Of a stretch of DNA of 64,000 nt, positions 41,897 to 50,200 are shown in pieces (the first letter of the stretch is position 1; each line of letters begins with the position of its first letter). The position numbers and the translations under genes are program-made. Location: the NCBI GenBank assembly GCA_044869805.1, contig JBIOXV010000105.1, forward strand, positions 1-64,000, read 5' to 3'. The DNA is from CAWDVR01 sp044869805. Its GTDB lineage: Bacteria; Acidobacteriota; Thermoanaerobaculia; Multivoradales; SZUA-115. Below the pieces are notes generated by a model. It saw nothing but the letters and a program-made list of their open reading frames with translations. It was not told the DNA's origin and made no database searches.

Positions 41897-42394
41897 CTAG
41901 GTGGGCGACGGGAAAATGCCCTGGAGGGCGATAGAGAAGTTCAGGGTCAGGAACGGCTGCATGTTGAGATGCGCCTGGCTCCCTCCGACGTTGGCGACGG
42001 TGCCGGGGTTCAAGGAGATCAGGTTGGTCGGCGGCGCGTAGCTGTTGCTGGCCGCGGCCAAGACGTTCCCCACCGCTACCGGCGTCCCCCCGTTGGCGGC
42101 CGAGGCTTGCGCGACGTGGGTGTGGGTCGGGATCTCGCTGATCGAAAGGGTGTGGGCCTGTTCCCCGCCCCTCTCCCCCAGCGTGTGCGAGCTGCCCACG
42201 TGGATCGGCGTGCGGCTGCGCAGGTCGGGCAACGCGAAGTTGACCCGCCCGTCGCCGCCAAAGGTGGTGCCCAGCAGCGAGAACAGCGCCTGGTTCTGGT
42301 TGATGGGCAGGAGCTGGCCGTTGCAGAGGGCCCAGCCCCGCGGCGCAAACACGAAGCTCATGATCCGGATCTCGGACAGGAACGGTTCCGCCAT
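41897..42394 (-). CDS. Phage tail collar-domain protein (microcystin-dependent type), copy 1
   Basis: A protein of 165 residues: 'FLSEIRIMSFVFAPRGWALCNGQLLPINQNQALFSLLGTTFGGDGRVNFALPDLRSRTPIHVG' at the N-terminus and 'GGSQAHLNMQPFLTLNFSIALQGIFPS' at the end. It is the first gene of the three-gene operon. The AGGAGAACTGA sequence just before the ATG is a good ribosome site. The three paralogues may form mixed trimers; this is inference. Confidence 0.88.
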   Translation of the reverse strand: MAEPFLSEIRIMSFVFAPRGWALCNGQLLPINQNQALFSLLGTTFGGDGRVNFALPDLRSRTPIHVGSSHTLGERGGEQAHTLSISEIPTHTHVAQASAANGGTPVAVGNVLAAASNSYAPPTNLISLNPGTVANVGGSQAHLNMQPFLTLNFSIALQGIFPSPT

Positions 42395-42430
42395 TCAGTT
42401 CTCCTTTCTCATCCCCACGGAAACTAACAA

Positions 42431-42450
42431 GGCGCGGCCTCCGCCGCGCC
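42431..42450 (-). terminator. Intrinsic terminator of the beta-helix protein gene
   Basis: GGCGCGG (42431-42437) and CCGCGCC (42444-42450) make a seven-base GC stem with a six-base loop. On the minus strand it is followed by TTGTTAGTTT. It lies 29 bases after the stop codon of the large beta-helix protein. Confidence 0.65.
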
Positions 42451-42479
42451 GGTTCACGAAGCTGTGCCGAAACCCGCGC

Positions 42480-45400
42480 TCAAGGCAGCGGACAGGCCGC
42501 TCCGCCCACGAAGCCGCCGCCCGGCGGCGTGTTGACGGTGGCGCTCCCCGTCGTCGAGATGTTGTTGCCGTTCACGAAGGCCACGACCGCGGCCGTATCG
42601 GCCGCCCCTCCGGCGTAGCCGGGGAGGCGGATGGTGGTGTTGAAGCGCTGGCGCATGCGGAAGTCGTCCGGCGCCCCCGGTCCGTGGGTCAGCGTGTTCC
42701 GCAGAGCCCCCGCCCCGCCCAGGGTCAGGCAGACGAAGTGGGCGTCGGGCACGCCGAAGATGTTGGGATCGGCCGATCCGGCGTTGACGAAGAACCCTTC
42801 GCGGCTGTTCGTGCCATCCGAGTGGCTGGAGTTGTTGCCGGTCACGGTCATGTTCAGCGTGCCGCTGCCGTCGTTGGCCAGGACGTTGATGCCGCGGTCG
42901 AAGGTCTGCCGGATCGTGTTGTTGGTGATGGCTACCGTGTGGGTGCCGTTGCCGTGGGCGTCGACCCCGATCCCCGAGCCGGTCGTAGAGCCGCTCTGGA
43001 AGCTACCCACGGTGCCGATCACGTTGCCGGAGATGGTGCCGCTCATGGTCGCCGCGGCGGACGACGTGCCGAGGTTGACCTGGATGGCGTTGAGGATGGC
43101 GCCGTTGATGGTGTTGTTCAGGATGTCGTACTCGACGCTGCCGGCGTAGCCCGGCACCGCCGTCGCGGCATTGATGGTGATCCCTTGGTTCAAGGCAAGC
43201 GCGTGCCCGCCGGTCAGGGTGTTGCCCGAGAACGTGATGTCGAGCTGAGAGGTGTTGGCCGCGGCGGCCTGGAAGTGGTCGTCGCGGTGCGCAGTGAAGG
43301 TGCTGCCGCTGACGCTGGCCGTGATGTCGGCGGTGCCGGTCGCGTCGAACAGGAGGCCGTCGGCGCCGATCGAGGAGTTGCTGCTGAAGGTGCTGCCGGT
43401 GACGGTGAAGGCCGTGAGCACGCCGGAGCTGTTGCGAACCACGACGTTGTTCTCGGCCGACCCGGTCACCGTGACGTTGGTCATGGAGCAACTCCCGGTG
43501 AGGCCGATGAACTCGATCCCGTTCTCCCCCGCCGCGTTGCCGTTGGCCGAGATCAGGCTGCTGGCGAGCGTGAACCCTGCCACGGTAGTGCCGCGGATGC
43601 CGTCGTTGCCACCCGACATGACGCGCATGAACGACAGGTTGACGTCGCCGGTGCTGGTGAGCGCGATCCCCGCGTCGCTCGTCGACTGGATGGTGCCGCC
43701 GGTGCAGGTCGGGGTGGCGACGGTGCAGGTCCCGCCGTTGCCGGTCACCGTCAGGCCGCCACTGCTGCCGGTGGCGTTGAGCACGATGCCGTTGGTGCCG
43801 CCGTTGGCCGCGATGCTCTGGAACGTCAGGTCGCTCGGGCCAATCGTGGTGCTGACGACGTTCAGCGCCGCGCCGGTAGTCGAGGCGATGGTGTTGTTGG
43901 TTCCCTGGACCGTGATGCCCACCGCGCCGTTGATGGCGCTGAAGCCGATGCCCGAGGTGGTGTCGATGTCGAGGCCGCCGCCGGTGAAGTTGATGGTGGC
44001 GACGTCGTTGTTGTCGAGGACGACGGCCGAGTCCGTGCCCGTGTTCAGGGTCTTGGTCGCGCCGCTGAAGTTGATCGTCGGGGTGCCGCTCGCGTTGTTG
44101 TTCGTGACCCGGATGCCGTTGCCGGCGCTGGTCGACGAAAGGTTGCCGGAGAACGTCACCGTGCCGCCGGTGCGGCCGGTGACCTCGATCAGCGCGACGT
44201 TCGCCGTGTTGGCGATCGAGCCGGCGTAAGTGATCGTGCTGGCCCCCGCGTTGACGTCGAAAGCGATGCCCGTCGCCGTGCCGATCGAGCCACTGTTGGC
44301 GACGAAGCTGCCGGTAACCGTGTCGAGATTGACACCTTTCGTCGGACTTGCCGCCGAGCTGACACTGGCGAATGTAGCGCCGGCCCCGAAGTTTACGCCA
44401 GCGACATCGATGGCGGGTCCGCCGGTGGCGCTGATCGTGTTGCCAGAACCAGCAATATTGAAAGTGCCGCCGGCCGCGGAAAGTCCGGCGCCGCCCGTGG
44501 CGGTAATGGCCAGGCTCGAAAAGGTAAAGGTTCCCGCACCGGTAGCGGTCAAGTTGGCGCCGGTCGGCGCGTTGATCGTAGTGGTGCCGAAACTCGCGTC
44601 GACGGGGTTGTTGATCCGAATGCCGGTACCGCTAATGCCACTGATCGAAGTGGCTCCGGCAATGGCAAGCGAACCTGTCACCGTGTCGAGGTCGATGCCG
44701 TTCACCCCCGCGGTCGAAGCCACGCTGGTGAACGTGGCGTCGAGCGCACCATTGTCGAGGTCGAGCGCGCCGCCGGTGCCGCCGAGCGCTACGTTCGAGA
44801 CGGTGAGCGTGCCGAAGCCACTGCCGAAGATATCCACGCCCGTCGTGTTGCCGACGTTCAGGCCGCGGATAGTGTTGTTTGCGGAGAGCGTGATCCCGTT
44901 GCCCGCGGCATTGGTGATATCGGGAGCGATTCCGGCGGAAACGATGGTCGTACCGCCGAGCACCAGCCCTACACCCTCACCCAGAAGCTGCTGGTCCGCC
45001 TCGAGCACCAGCCCACCGGCATAGGGAGTACCGTCGTCGTCGTAGACGAAGATGATGTCGGACGGCTCGTCGGGGTCGCCGACGGCGTTGACGCTGGCCA
45101 GGGCTTGGAACGGGTCGGCGAGAGTACCCAGGTGCGGCGGCGTGGTGTTCGAGTCGTCCACGAACCACACCACGCCCTCGAGCGTGATGCGGGCGGTGGC
45201 AACCGAGGTCAGGGCCGGGGTGTCGGTGTCGACGATCGTGTAGTTGAAGGAGTCGACGCCGCGGAACCCGGCCGGCGGGTTGTAGGTGAACTCGCCGGTC
45301 GCGAGGTTGGTCACCGAGACGGTGCCGCCCTGCGCCGAGGTGGCGTCGAAGGTGGAGACGCTCACCGTGCCGCCGTCCGGGTCGAGGTCGTTGGCGAGGA

Positions 45401-47132
45401 GCGTTGGGCGCGGCGTGCCGTCGACCGTCAGGGTGACGTTGCCGAACCACGAATACTGGTCGTTGCTCGCTACCGGCGTCGAGTTCACCGAGCCGGCCAC
45501 CAGCGTGGTGTTGGCGTCGACGGTGTCGGTCAAGTCCACGTTCAGGGCCTCGCTGCCGGTGTTGGTGATGGTCACCGTGTAGCGCAGCCGGTCGCCGGGG
45601 TCGGCTTTCAGGTCGGTGTCGTTGTCGACGATCAGCGCGTCCACCTTGGTGGCGGCGATCAGAGGCACGGCGGTCACGATCTCGTCGAGGGCTACGGCGC
45701 CCTCCTTGCCGCGCACCGTCATCTCGATGGCGCCGACGCTCGCGAAGTTGGCGGCGCTGGTGCCAGTCTGGATGAACTCCGAGAACGGCAGGAAGAAGTT
45801 CTGCGCCGCGCCCACCGCCGGCAGCACCAGCGCGGCCCGCGACGAGGAAGTAGCGTTCGAGTGCACGCGCATCTCGATCTCGTTGCCGGCCACGGTCGAA
45901 GCCTGGACCCGAATGCGGAAGCCGCTCACGCCGCCGGTGGTCAGGTTCACGCCGCCCAACCCGGTGGGGTTCAGGGTCAAGGGGGCGGTATCGCCGTCCC
46001 ACGAGATCCGCGCCTCGCCCCGGGAGTCGGGCGTGGTGTTGGGCACGGTCAGCGTCAGGGCGCCGCTTGCGACGCTCACGTTCACCGGCCCGGCGCCGGC
46101 CAGGAGATCGATCACCAGCCCGCGCCGCGTGCCGATAATGTCGGCGCCGCCGGTGGCGGTCGAGCTCCCGCCGGGCGGGTCGGCGAGCGCCGCCTGGTTG
46201 GTGGTGAAGGTGTCGATGTTGGTCTGCCCCACCGCGGGCGTCGCCAGGCCCAGGGCCAGGAGCGCCACCGCCGCGAGCGTCGCGCTCCGCGCCCGGCGCC
46301 GCAGGACGAAACCCGCGGCCAGCGCCAGCAGGCCGGCGAGGAGCGCCATGCCGCCCCAGCCGAGGGTGGGAATGGCGATCGTCTCGGCGGGAGTGCCGAA
46401 GCCGCGGATCATCCAGTTGCCAGGCAGGAAGCCGTCGATGGTCGAGATCTGCTGGTCCGGCGGCGGGATCAGCACCGGCGGGTCCGGCGGGTCGGTGGAC
46501 CACACCCCGAGCCAGGAGCGGCCCTGGCTGGCAGTGGTGTCGATCGAGGCCGGCTGCGTGGGCGAGGTGACACCGCTCACGATGAAGCGCGGGATCACCC
46601 CGATCAGCAGATCACCGGCGCCGTCGAAGGGCACGGGGACCGCTAGCGGGTAGACCGAGAAGGTGTTGCCGTCCAGCGCCTGGATGGTCTCGTTGGAGCT
46701 CGCCAGCAGCACGGCGCCATTCGCCGGGTTGCCGTCCACGTCGCTGTAGACGGCGAGCTGGATGGCGTTGCCCACCGCCATGTTCGGCCCTGGTGTGAAC
46801 AGCACCCACACCTCCTCGAGCACGGCGGGCCCGCCCGGCGTGAAGCGGTTGAACCACAGGAACTGGCGCGCCGTCTGCCCCGCCACTCCCACCACTCCCT
46901 CGGACGAGTCGTCGTCGAGCACGAGCTGCACCGGGAACAGGCTGGTCGGCGGCAGCGGCGGCACGGCGGTTTCCTCGACCGGCACGGGCACGAACTCCCA
47001 GCCGACGTCGGCCTGCGCCGCCGGCGCGAGAAGCGCCAGAGCGGCGACGAGCGCCAGGCCCATGGCACCTGCCGTGCCGGCGAGCTCGCGGGTGGGTCGA
47101 ACCCTGACGGTGCTGCTCAGGGGTGTCGTCAT
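42480..47132 (-). CDS. Giant secreted beta-helix protein with internal IPTL-type sorting signal
   Basis: A protein of 1,550 residues. It has a signal peptide (about 1-41), an N-terminal beta domain (42-250), then at 254-283 an IPTL-CTERM-like sorting signal (IPTLGWGG, hydrophobic helix, RRRAR), which is normally the very end of a protein. Directly after comes a second hydrophobic signal-like stretch ending 'ATPAVGQ', and then the main body. The body has a lectin/anchor-like domain, one DUF11-like unit ('DALIVDNDTDLKADPGDRLRYTVTITNTG'), a cadherin-like unit ('LLANDLDPDGGTVSV') and about 900 residues of right-handed parallel beta-helix repeats rich in Gly/Thr/Asn. Such proteins are surface adhesins or glycan-binding proteins. 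GAGGAG lies nine bases before the ATG. Confidence 0.82.
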   Translation of the reverse strand: MTTPLSSTVRVRPTRELAGTAGAMGLALVAALALLAPAAQADVGWEFVPVPVEETAVPPLPPTSLFPVQLVLDDDSSEGVVGVAGQTARQFLWFNRFTPGGPAVLEEVWVLFTPGPNMAVGNAIQLAVYSDVDGNPANGAVLLASSNETIQALDGNTFSVYPLAVPVPFDGAGDLLIGVIPRFIVSGVTSPTQPASIDTTASQGRSWLGVWSTDPPDPPVLIPPPDQQISTIDGFLPGNWMIRGFGTPAETIAIPTLGWGGMALLAGLLALAAGFVLRRRARSATLAAVALLALGLATPAVGQTNIDTFTTNQAALADPPGGSSTATGGADIIGTRRGLVIDLLAGAGPVNVSVASGALTLTVPNTTPDSRGEARISWDGDTAPLTLNPTGLGGVNLTTGGVSGFRIRVQASTVAGNEIEMRVHSNATSSSRAALVLPAVGAAQNFFLPFSEFIQTGTSAANFASVGAIEMTVRGKEGAVALDEIVTAVPLIAATKVDALIVDNDTDLKADPGDRLRYTVTITNTGSEALNVDLTDTVDANTTLVAGSVNSTPVASNDQYSWFGNVTLTVDGTPRPTLLANDLDPDGGTVSVSTFDATSAQGGTVSVTNLATGEFTYNPPAGFRGVDSFNYTIVDTDTPALTSVATARITLEGVVWFVDDSNTTPPHLGTLADPFQALASVNAVGDPDEPSDIIFVYDDDGTPYAGGLVLEADQQLLGEGVGLVLGGTTIVSAGIAPDITNAAGNGITLSANNTIRGLNVGNTTGVDIFGSGFGTLTVSNVALGGTGGALDLDNGALDATFTSVASTAGVNGIDLDTVTGSLAIAGATSISGISGTGIRINNPVDASFGTTTINAPTGANLTATGAGTFTFSSLAITATGGAGLSAAGGTFNIAGSGNTISATGGPAIDVAGVNFGAGATFASVSSAASPTKGVNLDTVTGSFVANSGSIGTATGIAFDVNAGASTITYAGSIANTANVALIEVTGRTGGTVTFSGNLSSTSAGNGIRVTNNNASGTPTINFSGATKTLNTGTDSAVVLDNNDVATINFTGGGLDIDTTSGIGFSAINGAVGITVQGTNNTIASTTGAALNVVSTTIGPSDLTFQSIAANGGTNGIVLNATGSSGGLTVTGNGGTCTVATPTCTGGTIQSTSDAGIALTSTGDVNLSFMRVMSGGNDGIRGTTVAGFTLASSLISANGNAAGENGIEFIGLTGSCSMTNVTVTGSAENNVVVRNSSGVLTAFTVTGSTFSSNSSIGADGLLFDATGTADITASVSGSTFTAHRDDHFQAAAANTSQLDITFSGNTLTGGHALALNQGITINAATAVPGYAGSVEYDILNNTINGAILNAIQVNLGTSSAAATMSGTISGNVIGTVGSFQSGSTTGSGIGVDAHGNGTHTVAITNNTIRQTFDRGINVLANDGSGTLNMTVTGNNSSHSDGTNSREGFFVNAGSADPNIFGVPDAHFVCLTLGGAGALRNTLTHGPGAPDDFRMRQRFNTTIRLPGYAGGAADTAAVVAFVNGNNISTTGSATVNTPPGGGFVGGAACPLP
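46284..46373 (-). other. Internal IPTL-CTERM-like sorting segment
   Basis: These bases encode residues 254-283 of the beta-helix protein: IPTLGWGG, about 16 hydrophobic residues, and RRRAR. IPTL/PEP-CTERM signals are normally at the C-terminus, where they are recognised by an exosortase-type system. Here some 1,270 more residues follow without a stop codon. Confidence 0.6.
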
Positions 47133-47251
47133 GCTGGAGGTCTCCTCGCTGGCGCCCATCTCTAGGACTCTGCTGCCGATTGGCTTCGTCACGAGCTCTG
47201 GTCCCTTGTAGCAAGCTTCACGGTTGTCATCCCTGGTGCTCGGAAAGCGGC

Positions 47252-50200
47252 TCATGGCGGGCACCCCAGGCCTTCGCAGAGCGACCACTGACTGGTGTCG
47301 CCGGACTCGAAGCCGTCGGAGAAGATCTCGCCGACGTCGCTCAGGAAGAGCTGGTCGAAGGAGCCGGTGAAGCTGGCCCCGCTCGGCGTCTCCCACCGGA
47401 ACCGGCAGCGCACAGAGGCCGCGCTGGCCGCGGAGGTCACCTGTCTGGCGAGCGTCAGCCAGGTCCCGCCCGTGTCCTGCAGGAGGAAGGCGTCGGAGAC
47501 CCCGCCGAGAAGTCCGGTGCAGGCGCCGCCGGAGAAGAACTCGCACGAGCGCACGAAGCTCACCGTCACGCCAACCGCCGCCGCCAGGCGCACCCGGGCC
47601 GAGAGGTCGAGCTCGACGCCGGCCGGCACCGCGACGCACTGCGAGACGCCGAAGGAGGTGTCGATCCCGGGCATCAGGTTGACGGTCTGGGCCGAGCCGG
47701 AGTCGTCCGCGGCATCGGCGTCGTCCTCGTCGAAGTCCACCTCGCCGGCGGTGGCCTGGGTCACGGTCCAGCCCGCCAGGCCGCAGTCGAAGTGGCCGTT
47801 GGCCAGCAGGTTCTCGGAGTCGACGCGGAAGCCGCGCACGAAGTCGGTGCCGGCGATCGAGCCGCGGCCGTCGCCATCGAGCGGGTTGCCGGCGAGGTCG
47901 GTCAGCGTGCCGCAGGCGTAGAGCCGGTACTGCGCGTCGGCGAGGTTGCCGAGGTTGAGGGTCGCGGTATCCGACCCGCTGTCGTAGCTCACCGAGCCGA
48001 TGGTCACGGGCACGTCATCGCCAGCCACGCCGCTGCAGCCGGCGGTACTGAAGTCGAAGTCGGGACCCGGCGCGACCAGCAAGTAGTTGGACGGGTTGGA
48101 GACGTCGTCGGGGTCGGTGTCGCCCGCCGGGTCGTTCATCTCCTCGCTGAAGGTCACCAGGAGCTGGCTCACCTCGACGTTGGCGGTCTCGCACTCCGCA
48201 AGGTCGCCGTCGCCGGTGTCGGCCACCGTGTCGATGCCGGTCACCTGCGGCTGGACGGCGTCGAGCTGGGTGAGCTCGGTATCGGAGTCGTTGCCCGAGA
48301 CCGGATCGGTCGTGGCGGCGGTCACGGTCGCCGTGTTGGAGATCGAGGCCGGCGGCGAGGGGTTGACCGTCACGGTGACGTTGCAGGTGACGGTCGCGCC
48401 GTCCGCCAGCGTGCCGATGTTCCAGGTCCACGGCGGCGTGTTGGTGCCGCCGCAGTCGTCGCTCACGTAGGTGACCTCGGAGGGCAGCGGGTCGGTGACC
48501 ACCACGCCGGCCGCGTCCGAGGGCCCGAGATTCTCGACCGTGATGGTGTAGATGAGGTCCTCGCCGGCCGGCGGCGGATCGGCGCTGTCTTCCTTGGTGA
48601 TCTCGAGGTCGGCCGACGCATTCAGCGTGTCGGTATCGGTGGCGCTGTTGTTGGCCGGGTTGGGGTCGGTGGTGCCGGCGCCCACGGCCACGGTCGCGGT
48701 GTTGGCGAGCGTGCCGGTAGCCGAGGACGCGATGTTGCCGGTGGCGGTGTAGGTCACGCTGCCGCCCACCGGCAGGTTCACCACGTCGTTGATGTTGCCG
48801 CTGCCGGCCGCGGTGCAGGAGGCCCCGCCCGCGGCGACGCAGGTCCAGGTCACGCCGGTGATCGACGCCGGGAAGGTGTCGGCCACGGTGGCCCCCACGG
48901 CGTTGGAAGGCCCGCTGTTGGTCGCCTGCATGGTGTAGGTCACCGGAGTGCCCGGTACCTCGCTGGCGGCGCCGTCGGTCTTGGTGATCGCGAGGTCGGC
49001 CTGCGGCGTCAGCGTGTCGGTGTCGGTCGCACTGTTGTTGCCCGGGGTGGGGTCGGTGGCGCCGCCGGTGGCGGTCACGGTCGCGGTGTTGGCCAGCGTC
49101 CCGGTGGCCGCCGCCGAGATGGTGCCGGAGGCGGTGTAGGTGACGCTCCCGCCCACCGGCAGGCTGACGGCGTCGTTGAGGTTGCCGCTGCCGGCCGCCG
49201 TGCAGGAGGCGCCGCCCGCGGCGACGCACGTCCAGGTCACGCCGGTGATCGTCGCCGGGAAGGTGTCCGCCACGGTCGCCGTGACGTTTGACGGGCCGGC
49301 GGCGTTGCTGGCGGTGATGGTGTAGGTCACGCCGGTGCCCGGGACCTCGGAAGCCGCGCCGTCGGTCTTGGTGATCGCGAGGTCGGCCTCCTGCGTCAGC
49401 GTGTCGGTGTCGGTGGCGCTGTTGTTGGCGCCGTTGGGGTCGAAGGCGGTCGCGGGTACGGCCACGGTCGCGGTGTTGACCAGCGTGCCGGTGGCCGAGG
49501 CCGAGATGGTGCCCGTCGCCGTGTAGGTCACGCTGCCGCCCACCGGCAGGTTGACCGTGTCGCTGATGTTGCCGGCCACCGGGCCCGCGGTGCAGGTGCC
49601 GCCGGCCGCTCCGACGCAGGTCCAGGTGACGCCGGAGAGGATGCCGGGGAAGGTGTCGGCGACGGTGGCGCCGGTGATCGGGTCGGGGCCCGAGTTGCTG
49701 GCCACGATGGTGTAGGTCACGCTGGTGCCCGGCACCTCGGTCGCCGAGCCGTCGGTCTTGGTGACGGCGAGATCGGCCACCGCGGCGGTGAGGACGAAGT
49801 AGTCTTCCACTTCGCCGTCGGCGGCGAGACCGGTGAAGGACAGTCCGCCCGCCGTGGCGACGCGGAAACGGGCCACCGTGCCGGTGAACGAGCTGGCGCT
49901 CGCCGGCACCGCGAAGCTGAGGTTGTTCGGGCCCGCGACCAGCGCCTGGTTGGTGAAGATCTGGTCGCCGGTGGTGATGAAATCGCCGTCGGAGTTGAAG
50001 TCGATCCAGGCATTGAGCAGTCCCGGCGCCGAGGAAGTGACGGTCACCGTGGCGGTCTGGCCGGGAATGATCGGCGAGGTGAAGCTCACGCCGTCCTCGT
50101 CGTCGACACCGGCGAGGTCGTCGCCGGTCGACGCGGGATCCGGCTGGCCGTCGGCCTCGATGTCCACCAGTGCCCCCAGGATCGGTCCGCCGCCGCCCTG

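Noticed and set aside
40849..42394. Collar-domain genes considered as a prophage remnant
   Set aside because: No integrase, capsid, terminase, other tail genes or attachment repeats are nearby. Such collar proteins are common outside phages.
42045..46646. Very long open frame (about 1,530 codons) on the plus strand
   Set aside because: It is antisense to the beta-helix protein gene. It is open only because of the extreme GC content and codon pattern of the real gene; it is Arg/Gly/Ala/Val-rich and has no domain or ribosome site.
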